Positions 21,446 to 33,139 of a stretch of DNA of 64,000 bases are shown one piece after another. The notes beneath the pieces were generated by a model that was given only the letters and a program-made list of their open reading frames with translations, was not told the DNA's origin and made no database searches. The DNA is from Sepioteuthis lessoniana (Eukaryota; Mollusca; Cephalopoda; Myopsida; Loliginidae), in assembly GCA_963585895.1 (NCBI GenBank), contig OY757911.1, positions 57,854,129 through 57,918,128 on the forward strand, written 5' to 3'. The position numbers were made by a program, and so were the translations under genes. Position 1 is the first letter of the stretch, and every line of letters begins with the position of its first letter.

Positions 21446-23169
21446 AATCATTCAACAGAGAAAACCCCTAGAGCGCGTTTGTCAAGTTTCCATACATAGC
21501 TCCTGACTTAAATCTGTTCGGTGATGGTGGTAAGCAATCGATGAAGTGAATAAAATATGTGTCCAGGATCATAACGCTGTTATTCGTCCGAATGAAACAG
21601 TGTGAGGCACAGAAGATAGGCTCAAACAACAAGAGAAGACTACAGATTAGAGAGAAGACAAGATGGCGACAAGAAGTGCCGAAGGCCGGTGAGAAGAAGA
21701 GACCATTTACATAAAGTCAAAAATGAATTTCAGTTCCTAAATCGTTCTTCTGTTTGCGATTATTGAAGGTTTTATTTTTTGCAAAAGCTGGGTGTCCAAT
21801 GAATAGCTAGAAAGGATACAGAGAAAGCGTTTCCATTATGGTTATCTTAGGCATCTCTTCGCACAACTATTAGATTTCAATGTCCTCATCTAGGACCACC
21901 GCACATATAATGTCCGACAGTTTTGTGGCATGGCGAAGTATATCTCCGGTTGCGAACAACTCTTGACATTTTCGATATATCTCTTCTTCATTGCCCATAA
22001 GATAAACCTAGCAAAAACTGCAAACGTAATCTTGAGAAAAAAGAAGTTCTAAAACGGTTAACTCTCAAAATACTTGGCCGCTTTGTTGTGCTCAAGAAAT
22101 TTAACAGCTAAAACTAAAAACAAAAACGTTCTTATCACTTGCTTCATTTAAAAATGGCCTCTAATCTTACTTGTATATCGGATACATTGAGGTGTAGGAT
22201 GACATTACATCACTCTCTGATTAACTGTTATTGAGTGGTGATGGGGATCGATCTTGTCTGGCGATGCATTTTACTGTGTTCGATCCTCGTTAGGTTTCAC
22301 GTACCTCCGGCACTGTTCCATAGTTAGACTTAGTTTTTTAAAGGGGCTGTTTTTTATGAAGTCTTACATGAGTTAATGGTTAGTGAACTTCGGTGGTATA
22401 CTATAACTGGTTAGTCTGATACTCACTGAGTGCTCTTTCATGTCTTCTAAAATAATTTTTTAAATACTGAATGGGTAAATCAGATAGGATATCTTGATAT
22501 CGTATAACAATGTGCAAAAATATCTTAAGAAACAACAACACAAAAGTAGATATTAATGTACAATGGATGCGATTCTCTCCCCAGTATGCATAAAATAGCC
22601 CTACACAGGCTATGACATGTCGTTAAGATCAGTCAGTCAGCCAACAAATAAATCAATATTTTGTATCTAAAAGACGTCTACCTTCTTTTTCTGACTCGAT
22701 TCCAATTCAGAGACAACTGTTGCTTCTATGTTCAAAGTTTGGAACCAAGCTAACTTATCAATGATTTAACTTTCCCTGCACATTTGCAGAACTTGTGTTC
22801 CCGTTTCTTCTGGCATTTTAAGTGGTCGGGATCTCTTCAGATTTTTCTTTCTTGTAGAAACCACTGCCCTTTCGAAGCGTTTTCTTTTTTTTTTTAGTTA
22901 CTTCCCTTTCGAATGCCGCCAACATATAGTTTATTTACTCGCTTCATGAGTGCACTTCACCAAGTCTTTATATGAAGCTAATTGCTGAAACAACTCTTCT
23001 CATTGCAGTCTATTTTAATTTTTAATTTTGCGTCCAGGATGTATTTAGTGAATCCCCTATTTTCTTGACTTGGTTTAAAAATGATTCAAAATGTTATACT
23101 GAGAAAAAATTGATAATCAATGCACAGGAACAAAGTTGTTATGTAAATAAACAGGAAGAGAAAAATATA
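21446..23169. other. nothing recognised
   Basis: Mixed-composition sequence without a recognisable gene or repeat. The part at 21480-21760 is relatively purine-rich (AGAGAGAAGACAAGATGG) but shows no open frame of note. Confidence 0.4.
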
Positions 23170-23345
23170 TTTCAACCCATGATATGCCTCTCTGCTTTCT
23201 TTTATTTCCATATGCATAAGTATCTAATTACCAAACCGAACCCATCTGCAGAAGCAGGATGCGACAGAAGGTCAACTTTTAGGCAGTTTGAATTCAGAGT
23301 TTCCCTACTAGACCGGTTACCATACAAAAGTTGAATAGATTTACC
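23170..23345 (-). mobile_element. SINE family C, 3' part
   Basis: On the plus strand: CCCATCTGCAGAAGCAGGAT, GCGACAGAAGGTCAACTTTT, then CAGTTTGAATTCAGAGTTTC and CTAGACCGGTTACCATACAA. This is the reverse complement of the 3' body of family C. Confidence 0.6.
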
Positions 23346-23599
23346 CCTAACTGCAAGGAAAATAAATAGATTCATGCCTTTCCAAAGAATGCTAGTTTTA
23401 TTTCTTCTATCTGTTTGGTCCTTTTTTTAATTTTTTCATCTGTTCTTGAGTTAGGGTGTTGGGCGAATATTTGTAAGCCCCACTCCCTGAAAAATGTTCT
23501 GAATTTGCCTTGTTGAACAGGAGTTAGCTTGGAGGTTCCGAATGAGTTGAAATAAATATACTAAGCCAACAGAAATCAGATTCGAAAGAAAACGACTTA

Positions 23600-23830
23600 G
23601 ATGGCTTATATGTTTTTACATGACCCCTCCACCACGAGCAGGATGTTACGCAAGGTCATTTCTTAGCATAATAAACCTAATTTAAAAACAGAGTTCTCCT
23701 TCTAGACTCTTTCCCAAGGGCTTTACATGGAGTCAAAGGTTGTCAGTTTCGTACATTATTTGAACTTGGGTCGTAAATTCCATTTCCTTCGACTATTATC
23801 GTTTCGCTAAGAGCGCTCTATAGCTTATAA
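23600..23830 (-). mobile_element. SINE family C copy
   Basis: On the plus strand: CACCACGAGCAGGATGTTAC, GCAAGGTCATTTCTTAGC, AGAGTTCTCCTTCTAGACTC, TTCCCAAGGGCTTTACATGG and GAACTTGGGTCGTAAATTCC. This is the full body order in reverse. Confidence 0.65.
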
Positions 23831-23957
23831 CCAATTTTTATTCTTTTTCGAGAGTTTCTGCTTTTATTTTATTGGTGTATATATTGGAGAAAAATATTGC
23901 TTGCCTCCCTAATCCAAGTAAGTTATTAAACCTTATGTTTAGTTCGTCCTAATGCAT

Positions 23958-24176
23958 TTCGCTGTTGGCTATGGTGGTAGAATACACCGACTGCCTATCT
24001 TTAGAGGGGTAAGACCCCTCACCCCACAACGAATGTCCTGTATATGACACTAAACAATCTGATGGTGAGGTTGCAGTGACGCTGGAGCTATGGGGAATGT
24101 TGAGTACCTATTCATTGCCATCGCTAACAGGTCCTCACTGTCACCTAATTGGTCCAATAGACTTAATTAGATGACA
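23958..24176 (+). mobile_element. family D head module (partial)
   Basis: GTAGAATACACCGACTGCC, GAGGGGTAAGACCCCTCACC, GACACTAAACAATCTGATGG, GTTGCAGTGACGCTGGAGCT and CATTGCCATCGCTAACAGGT match the 20.2 kb head. The spacer and tail are absent. Confidence 0.65.
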
Positions 24177-25252
24177 ATGGTAATACCTTTAGCTCAGGTC
24201 TTATTAATTTTTCCGATACAATCAATTATGATCATCGTTTAGACCAGGGCACATCGCGCGTTTTGTGTTGAAAGGTTTTTTTCAAGACTGGTAACTCAGT
24301 GACTGCTTCACACAGAGCTTTTCTTAAACATTTTCTGAAGTTCGAGCGCTTCGATGTTTTCTAAGAGGCTTTCTTTAAATTGATGACCCTGTGGTTCTAA
24401 AATTTTCAGCCTACAGAAGTATAAATTTTCTTTCCGGAACAGCATCATTCCAATGTAACATGAGCACGAAAGCTCTATGTTGCAAGATTCACAGGTTTTA
24501 AGAAAAAAGTTGCAGTTGCAGTCATATTGTCTTCACCGATCCAAACAATGTTCGTAAGCGGTCGTATTTAAAAAAGAAAAAAATTGTTATACATTAGCTA
24601 AAAGGAGCTATCATTATCACTTGCCTACGTTCACTTACACAACAATGACAGTTTAAAATCAGGGAGGTATTTCTTTCTTACCCTCTAGTGTTACATAACA
24701 GACCAGCTTTCTTTTATTCACTCTTTCAATCATACCAGAAAACAACTAATATTTTTCCCAAATTGTCAATGCAAAACATCCAAGTTGAAAGTTAACAATA
24801 CTTAAGCATGATTTAGTTAATCAAGGAAACAAAATGTGTTGCTTGATTTATTAAATTCTACTTTTACAGCGCTCATATTAATGCCTTTCCATGAGAACAA
24901 CATTGACAGATAGAATTGATTTTATATTGCGGAATAAAATCATTTTCCATTTCAGTCAAGCATAAATTACTTAGAGACGTGTACAAAACTTATATAAGAT
25001 ACTGAAAATAATATAGGAACTAAGTCTCAACAAAACTTACTTTTTTAAAATATTCAACTCTGTAAATTATTAATAATATATTTGCGAAATCTTTTCTCAC
25101 GCTAAAAATGCTATAGATATTTTGCATCTAATTATATATGCATTTAGTATTTCCTGTGTCCGTATCGACGTGATCACAATAATAAATGAAAATTGTACTG
25201 CTCTCGTTTCTATGAATTCAACCAGCAAATACTCAAGTTAAATTGCTGGTGG

Positions 25253-25254
<2 letters not shown>
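24177..25254. other. nothing recognised
   Basis: AT-rich sequence without a gene or named repeat. Confidence 0.4.

Positions 25255-25305
<51 letters not shown>
25255..25305. repeat. (TA)n array, left of element
   Basis: About 50 bp of pure TA. Confidence 0.95.
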
Positions 25306-25310
<5 letters not shown>

Positions 25311-25677
25311 AAATCATCAAACCTATTAGAAAACTCATCCAACAGAATATATTTATCAAAACCTTTCCAACCGAACGTTTTAAACAAAACGCTGAAAACG
25401 TTCAAACTGACCACTTTAAAATAAAAACGTTACAAATATCCAAAGCAATAAACCTCAGACTAAACTATCAGCCCAAATTACACAACCCCTGATGATGACC
25501 AAAACCATGGTCGAAAGCTCTTGGGCTGACGATATGGGACAATTTCTTTAGCACCCGGATCCTGACATAAGAAAAATAACAAAGGACTTGAAAAATTGAA
25601 ATTAAAGATAATAAACAGTATTCCATCGATTTAATGACACTTGCCTTCATAATAACTTGCCACCTATGTATACACTC

Positions 25678-25680
<3 letters not shown>
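25306..25680 (+). mobile_element. TA-bracketed element with strong hammerhead-like core
   Basis: A 375-bp non-microsatellite segment between two TA arrays. It contains CTGATGA (25489-25495), a stem GACC (25497-25500) with GGTC (25509-25512) and GAAA (25513-25516): the exact hammerhead order CUGANGA, stem II, GAAA. A short stem III (AGC with GCT, 25516-25518 and 25525-25527) follows, and AAATT/AATTT (about 25475 and 25541) may close stem I. The residue after stem III is not the usual GUC, so activity is doubtful. The surrounding sequence (AACCTTTCCAACCGAACGTTT and similar) shows no ORF. It is probably the end of a Penelope-like element or a non-autonomous derivative. Confidence 0.45.

Positions 25681-25748
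<68 letters not shown>
25681..25748. repeat. (TA)n array, right of element
   Basis: About 68 bp of pure TA. Confidence 0.95.
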
Positions 25749-25751
<3 letters not shown>

Positions 25752-26415
25752 GACGGCCTCTCTTATCAATCTCGACGAATAAAGGACATGCTGTTCGGTT
25801 AAAGATATGAACTGTTGGACTTCTTACACAAGTGTTTTATTTATAACAGAGAAGTTTTGTGTAGAACCAGCTTAACTTCTAAGATAAGCTGATATCAGAA
25901 GAATGGTACAGCAATATACCACAGTTTTGCCTGAACAACATCCGTCAGGTTTTTAATTCAAAGGTTTTCCTTCGACTAGACTAGCCACCCAACCAAAGCT
26001 AAAGAGCCCAACCAACACTTTTTTTTTTACTTATTACTGGAATTGGATGCCGAGCTTTTCGAACCTAAGGTCAGTGACATTTACGAATACGCTTTAGGTC
26101 ATCTTTTGTAGACCCCTCCTCATGTAGGGAAAGCAGCTCCACCATGAGAAAGAGTTGCTTTCTTGTGAAATAATGACATGGAAACGAGAATTACTCGTAA
26201 TTGTTCCGTGGCTTACTGTCTCTTATCATCCATATGAGTAGTCCAAACAGTTATAAAATAAATACAAATTTAAAAAGGTTTTGCATAAACAAAGTTTTCG
26301 AGGCTATTAAAGCAGGGAATGTATGAAGCCTTAAAATATTATTAATATGAACACAAGAAATCTGTTACTTGGAGTTTCATGCGGAAAGTAAAATCATCAA
26401 ACAGAATAAGTAAAT

Positions 26416-26665
26416 TAAAATTGGTAACCTAAGTCGAGGGTAACCTGAAGGTTCCCTTTTCAATAGCTACTATACCAAGTTGTAGTGGAGAGAGTTACTC
26501 CATTTCCTGGATTGCTCCACTCTAACCTTGATATGTACCTTACAGTTCTAAGCGTCAAGCAAGAAGGCATCAAGTACCTTTTTTTGAGTCTTTGGTATGA
26601 CTCGACTTGGGATTGAACCCAGGTCTCCCAGGCCATTGGTGAACACTCTAACCATTATACCGATG
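26416..26665 (-). mobile_element. SINE family A copy, reverse
   Basis: On the plus strand: AAAATTGGTAACCTAAGTCG, GGTTCCCTTTTCAATAGC, GGATTGCTCCACTCTAACC, GAGTCTTTGGTATGACTCGA, CCAGGTCTCCCAGGCCATTG and GAACACTCTAACCATTATAC. Full length. Confidence 0.85.
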
Positions 26666-27124
26666 TCAGACTTGATGGAAGCTACATGACATAATTACCA
26701 AAAGTCCTCTGTAAGGGCCCTGAGCAGCTCATAAATTCGATCGAGACAAACATTTTGTCGTTCTGATTCTTTCAGTCGCTAACTCTAACCATCTTCAGTC
26801 GTCAGTCACCTCTGTCCTCAGCTGTCAAATAATATTTATATCAACAGATTTGCAAAGTACTCTCTGTAGAAATTCCATAAAGACACGACAGACGTTTTAT
26901 TTCAACCATATGCAATCATTAGAACCACTCTGTTTTATAAATTTAATTTTTACCTTAATTAGTTCTATTTAATTCTCGAATGTTTTTCTCTGTATCAAGT
27001 ACTTAAAAAAAATCTAAATTTCACTTTTAAAATATCATATTCAAACTACAGAATGAAATTGTAAGGGTTCTGCATCCATGCTTCCCGGAACCAAGATCGT
27101 CAATAATTTTAATTTCAAAGCAAT

Positions 27125-27358
27125 GATTTTGTTTGGTGTTTTTTGGGTTTCTTTTGTTTAATGGCATATCAACCTTCGAGGGTTATTCAATGTCAAAACT
27201 ATCCTTGTAGAAGAACAGTGGTAATGCCACAAGGGGATAGGGTGGTTCATACCTTTCCCAACAATATTAGTTCAAAATTGAACGTAATAATGGGACTAGA
27301 GTTCTTACTCGTTTACTACAATGACACATTCTCTAGGTTAACCACTAAGCCATAGGTG
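27125..27358 (-). mobile_element. SINE family B copy, reverse
   Basis: The plus strand starts in the tail (AATGGCATATCAACCTTCGA, GGGTTATTCAATGTCAAAAC), passes the body (TGAACGTAATAATGGGACTA) and ends in the tRNA-like head (TAGGTTAACCACTAAGCCAT). The 70-residue frame across it is not a gene. Confidence 0.75.
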
Positions 27359-28123
27359 CTTTGCCTCAAAGTCTTATGAGAATAAAAAGCTAACTTCAGT
27401 TTGTTAAAGTATGTACATATATATATCTAAACAAACATCTACTTATAAAAACAAACAATGTTAGTAAAATCGTAGTCTCTTTGAGACTCTATTTCAATGT
27501 ACGAAGGTCTAAAGAACATAAACAGGTCTAATGATATTAATGTGCTTGCTGGACGATAAGATATATTCCTTCGAACAAAAATAGTAAATATTATGTTTTG
27601 TCGATTTTAAAGTATTTGCCAATTGTCTGTTGATGTTTTATAAATACAGTGAGAGATTGTCAACATTCTGATCCCTCTTTTCAACTCTGATGTCTCTGTG
27701 GCTGCTGAACCCACTCACTCTTATATTTATGCCCCATCGTCGGTTCTACTCGATTCTAAAACGAATAACGTACTGTTCAGTTGCAACTAGCACTTTAATC
27801 TATTTTGTTGCCGTGTGATACGTTCTTGACTAGGTCCAAGCTTATCACCAACTGTCAAATATATACTGAAATCTGCAACTGACTTGGTAGTTTGTTGATT
27901 GGATTTCATTTTTTTGAAATTTTGTTACGCAAATTTTGATTTATTGACTACAAAGTGAAATCTTCATAAACCTAATAAAGTTCATGAGTGAATTATTGTT
28001 ATATCGTTTACTCTTCCTTTTTATCATTACTTCTGTGCATTTGTCTGACATATTTCATCTGGCCTCTGACTCGGTTACTCATCCAGCCTCTGCTTACTAG
28101 GAGATTGGAAAGCTTAAAATCAT

Positions 28124-28126
<3 letters not shown>

Positions 28127-28192
<66 letters not shown>
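28127..28192. repeat. (TC)n microsatellite
   Basis: About 64 bp of uninterrupted (TC)n, a polypyrimidine tract capable of triplex DNA. Confidence 0.95.
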
Positions 28193-28194
<2 letters not shown>

Positions 28195-29769
28195 CTGATT
28201 ATATCGTTTCTATCAATTTAGCTTATAATTCGTTGATGTGTTATGTTAAAGAGACGATTTTCTTTGATCTTAAAAGTGACAATCTACTGAACTGCATTCG
28301 TTCGCTGTTCAAAAATTAGCCAGTCGAAAACTCAACTGAAGAAATTACAGAATGTTAGACCCCAGCACTCTGTCTATTATCTTAATCGATTTCTACCTTC
28401 TTTGTGGAATGTTTGACTGCTTTAAGAAATGGTTTTCATCTATCTGTTCTACAATAATGAAGATAAGATGCTATCTTTCTTTAATCGATTTAAAAAAAAC
28501 CTCTGCCGCCTTTGGTGAATACGTTTTTCTACTCCTCGTTTAACAATGAAAGACTTGTTCCTAATTACCAAGGTTGACCCGACCAAAAAGCAGTGGTTTA
28601 TTTTCCTTCATCAGTGGAATCATAATTGTCACTCTTGAAAATAAAATCTGCATTTCTATTTCCATTTGATTTTGGTGCTAACTCGTCAATACGCTCCCTT
28701 TCTAAATCCATTTCTATTCAGGACACGAAAAACAAAATATCTCGAAGTCCAGGCTTAATTTCTTCATTGAAACTAACCGAATACAGTCAAGGTCAATTCC
28801 TGATGTCTGCTCTACACCAAAGCCAAAGACTGAACAAATTTTGTCAACCATCCCTTATACACATGTAGTCTACCAGATTACAAAAAGGTTTTATGTCGTG
28901 TCCCCATCTCGTTAGAGGGTAAAACTAATACTACTCTTCGTGAAAATGTCAATGCCCATGCGTCTAGAAAATAGTACGATGCCATTACGCAATTTCTTCA
29001 TTTTTATTTTCTATTGCGAATGATTTTAGATTCCTTTTTAATCAACCTCTACTGCAAGAATATTTTTCATACTGTTATTTGACGGGTAAATGTAGAAAAA
29101 CCAAGGATACTGTTACCTCTGGGTGTTATATATTGACTTTTGACAGACCGATTAGAAAAGGATTTTGAAACAGGATATTGCATCTGTGTAAACAAGGAAC
29201 AGCGGAAATGGATAACATGAATTGAGAACCGGAAAAATGTATGGGCGTTGAGAATATTATATAATGACGAGGGAGTTAGTCAGATTCAGAGTGATTCTGA
29301 GAACAGCCACTGAGTAAACGAGACTCGTAGTTTGGGCGTAGTTCTTAAATATGTATCTCAACGAGGATTAAGATATCGTGTAAATATGAAAGTATGATGT
29401 AAATCCAAGCACTTCATGATTTATTCTGAATATGTGTTCCCCGTAGTATCTATCAAAGCAGTCATACCTCTCTCCTTCCGTCTCTCTCATATGCAGCCAT
29501 TCGACCCTTTGATAGCAATAAAGAAGAAAGTTATATATTTTTATAAGTAAGTATTGTTGCGATCACATCATTCCGGCTATATAACATAGGAACAACAATT
29601 GAATCAACATGCTTAGAAGATGTTCTCCTTATTTATTTGTTTTTTTTTATAAAATTCAGAGTAAATAAAGTTATAACTGGGAGGAATCTAGACATTTTTC
29701 TTTTATAATTAGTTTAGCTTCATAATATATACCTTAAACTAACAAGATGAGACTATACAAGTTGATGGT
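28193..29769. other. nothing recognised with confidence
   Basis: Short open frames only (28352-28543, 28626-28868), without known motifs. The part at 29124-29586 has some LTR-like signals, discussed under rejected items. Confidence 0.35.
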
Positions 29770-31355
29770 ACATTTTTCAAAACCACGCAAAAGAAAATAG
29801 AATGTTAAAGGCATTATTGAGGGAAATATGATAGAATTTAACGACAAAGAATAAAATTAAAACTTGAACGTTAGAGACAGTCAATTCTTTCAGATATATA
29901 TTCAACTCATTTAGTTCAATATTATTTATCAAATTCGTTCCAAATATCTCAAATAACTGTGTATTCATCTTAAGTGAATGAAGTCTTCTCATGAACAATT
30001 TTTAAAAGAATTTTCATAAACATTTTCAGTTGGATTTATATCAGGACAATTCGCTGGCCAAGACATTGATTTTATATGACTTTGCAGAAGAAAAGCTTTA
30101 ATCATCTTGGCACTGTGGTAAGATGGATTAACTTACAGAAAAATGAAAAATCAGCGAAATAATTTTCTAACGATGAAATGAGAAAATTGTCCAGGATTTT
30201 AATGAGCACATGTGTATTAATTGTTGAGATAATGACTGCCATCTCTTTTGGTCATCTAAATGACACGGTACCCCAAATTATGAATGACTAGGGAAATTTT
30301 CTTGAAAATATTTTCTGCACCACGACTTATGCAAATATTTGATTCTTCACTGAATGTAATTTTCCTTCAATAATCAACGGGCCATGATTATTTCTCTGTA
30401 GCTATCATTAACCTCATTTACTTCTGATTATGTGTTAATACTGGTTTTTACTAAAGTTTTCTCTATATAAATCCCGTTTCATCAGTCGATTTATCACAGT
30501 TGTTTCTCAAACATTGACTCGTTATTTTTTCATTTTTTTTTTTTTTCGTTGAACATTTTTGATTTTAAATACATATTATTTTGAGTTTTCTATTCGGATG
30601 GTGCCATATAGCCATAATGAAAGAAGAAGAAACCACAACATTTATAACTCTCTCACTTTATTCTCAAAAGAAGTTGGAACTTCTGTGTTGTGAGAGAGAC
30701 AGCTGCACGGACGGACGGACGGACGGACGGGGATGGATACAGACTGCCATATTGACCCATAAATTCTTCTTCTCTTGACCATAGCCTGCTGTATTATCTT
30801 CAACACCCCACTAAGAACTTTTTCAGCTTTTCGGCCAGGGAGTACTCAACCGGAGGCTTGATGTGGATTGTTCTGTGGGAAGCAGCCCAAGTGGGGCACT
30901 CAGCAACTCGCTGGTGCTCCCCTGACTGACCACTCTCTTCTGGCCACGAGCTGAGACTGACTCAAGAGTTAGCTAGCCCGTATCCCACGTGGGCATCTCA
31001 TATATCATTTCATAACACCCACACATTCCGCTCAACCATATGACGGCTTCCGCTTATTTTCACTGGTGCGTCCTGAGCTGAGAATCTCTGATTGACGGCT
31101 CGCTGAAGAGGCAATATGCAACAATGCTTTGATACATTTCGCAGTCTACCAGTATGGTTTCTTTTTCTTTTCTTTTTTTTACCAGCCCATTTCTTTTAAA
31201 TTTGCACCAAATTTTAGAATCACGCAAGTAGGAACAACCAATAACTTTCGCCACACTCCAATGTAGATTGTCTTCTTGAATAAGTTTTTCGATCCGTTTC
31301 ATTATTTCCGATTGACAGTTTATTTTGTTCCCTTTAAATTTACCCAACCACATTT
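29770..31355 (-). pseudogene. Tc1-type transposase, decayed, with an insertion
   Basis: Minus strand. Near 31300-31160 there is an HTH-like N-terminus: KRIEKLIQEDNLHWSVAKVI, GCSYLRDSKIWCKFKRNGLV. Near 30520-30300 are weak pieces of the middle domain. Near 30130-30000, NPSYHSAKMIKAFLLQSHIK then SMSWPANCPDINPTENVYEN matches the Tc1 block DNAPxHxAK...WPAxSPDLNPIENxW, which carries the last catalytic Glu/Asp region. Stops and frame changes are frequent. The stretch of about 30640-31160 does not look like transposase and is GC-richer, so it was probably inserted later. I did not find terminal inverted repeats. Confidence 0.6.
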
Positions 31356-31918
31356 TCTACAAGAATTGTCTTTTATCTGTTTACTGATTTGCATATGTTG
31401 GTTTTTGCTGGTATTTGAACGCAAATCACAAGATAATTCAATAGTTTTCTTCAATATTTGGCTTTTCCATAATATTTTCTTCTGGATGGCTTAGAAAAAA
31501 ATATACATTAATTAAAATAATTGCAAGTAGTTTGTTTAAGGTATATTTTATGAAACCAGAAGATTCAACTATTTGAGAAATATGATTTGCATCTTATATG
31601 TCTGTAGTTTACTTACTGCTGAATAAAAAAGAGCGGGCTCTAAAACTTAATTCGCTAATTAATGATTTTGGTAGGTATAGTATGTAATTTACAATGCAAA
31701 AAAAGACTGTAAATTATCGAAACAATACTTAGAAGAAAACAATAACCGACGTTAAATGAAATGACATTTAATTTAGTAATTTAGTTTACTAAATATACTT
31801 AACGAGGAAAGCAGAACCTACATATTATCGCAAACTCTTTTGGTCTGCTTTATAGTATTTTTGCTAATAACACTGTGAAAGAAGTAAATCAATACTAAAA
31901 ACGTAAAAATATCATAAT

Positions 31919-31978
31919 TACACACATATATATACATATATATACATACATATATATATATACGAATAATAAGACAAT

Positions 31979-32052
<74 letters not shown>
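31919..32052. repeat. compound (TA)n/(CA)n microsatellite
   Basis: (TA)-rich blocks at 31926-31961, (CA)n at about 31983-32022 and (TA)n at 32023-32051. Confidence 0.95.
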
Positions 32053-32055
<3 letters not shown>

Positions 32056-32092
32056 TTCACAAAATTATGTTATAATGACATGTAATTCTTTA

Positions 32093-32233
32093 CCCTAACC
32101 CTATGGGGCCCGAGGTTTTGAGCGAGCGAAAATTTACCCTCAGCCGTTTGAGCGTGATCTCTGCACCGATAAACGGGTGTGTTGGAAAATGAAAGTACTG
32201 CCGGTATACCAGAGTAACGTGCTGAAAGGGTTA
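32093..32233. mobile_element. possible piggyBac-like MITE
   Basis: A 141-bp GC-richer island in AT-rich DNA. The left end is CTAACCCTATGGGGCCCGAG and the right end GTGCTGAAAGGGTTAA. TTAA-like flanks with CCCT/AGGG inner ends are the piggyBac superfamily pattern. The inverted ends are short and imperfect and the left site reads CTAA, so this is tentative. Confidence 0.35.
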
Positions 32234-32477
32234 AAAACTACCAATGATAGTCGAAAGCATTCAGAATGAAAATTTTATCCAATTCCTATACCAGCTTCAA
32301 TGTAGTCGCCGTAGTCATCTGCAAAGACAGGAGAAAATGAGTAAAATAAATAACTAAAAAAACCTGTCCGTTGTTTTTAATTAAATGGATTTAAAATAAA
32401 AATGTCTTTGTTTATATTAAAATGCGCAAAAAAAGGTGTCTGATTATGCAGTGCCCCGCAACACATTTACAAATTAC

Positions 32478-32650
32478 CACACACACACACACACACACAG
32501 AGTCTTTCTCGTTGTCTGTTTAAACCCTCTCTCTAGCTGTCTGTTTGATCCCTCTCTCTCCCTCTCTTACACACACACATATACACGCGCACGCATACAC
32601 ACACACACACACACACACACAGAGTCTTTCTAGCTGTCTATTTGAACACA

Positions 32651-32714
<64 letters not shown>

Positions 32715-32723
32715 TATACACGT

Positions 32724-32756
<33 letters not shown>

Positions 32757-32810
32757 GAGTCTTTCTAGCAGTCTGTTTGAACCCTCATTACCTCATTCTC
32801 TCTCTCTCTA

Positions 32811-32847
<37 letters not shown>

Positions 32848-32850
32848 TGC
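32478..32850. repeat. compound minisatellite, three units of about 120-135 bp
   Basis: Units start near 32499, 32621 and 32756 with (G)GAGTCTTTCTMGYNGTCTGTTTRAAC-like sequence (AGAGTCTTTCTAGCTGTCTA in the second). Each runs into (CT)n and then (CA)n. The repeated non-microsatellite core shows that the whole compound block was duplicated, and not that independent microsatellites grew here. Long His/Thr/Leu/Ser frames across it are artefacts. Confidence 0.8.
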
Positions 32851-33139
32851 AATTCAACCTATCATTACCAGAACAAGTACAATGAACAAATTCAGGACAA
32901 AGAGAACAAGGATGAGGAAAGTAAGGAAAAGTATTCAGCTGAGAAGATAGCTTCTAAGTATTGTAAAAACTGCGTGAATATGGCCGCCCGCCTTTAAAGA
33001 TCATATATTTCATTTAAGTTCGCCAAGAGAGCTCAGAGCAATGCAACTGAATTAGGAATGTTCGCACCTCCGCAATAGACTCAGATCGAACGATATTATT
33101 TATTAAAGAAACTTAAATAATAAAGAGTCATGGTCCCTT

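Noticed and set aside
29124-29586. Candidate second LTR (TGTTATATA...TATATAACA with a polyadenylation-like AATAAAG inside)
   Set aside because: The inverted ends are short and purely AT-rich, and the flanking 5 bp (CTGGG and TAGGA) do not match, so there is no target-site support.
32436-32997. Long His/Thr/Ser/Leu frames
   Set aside because: These are translations of (CA)n and (CT)n repeats. The same holds for frames at 5091-5407, 31818-32060, 38513-38762, 43976-44551, 57287-57535 and 60487-60832.
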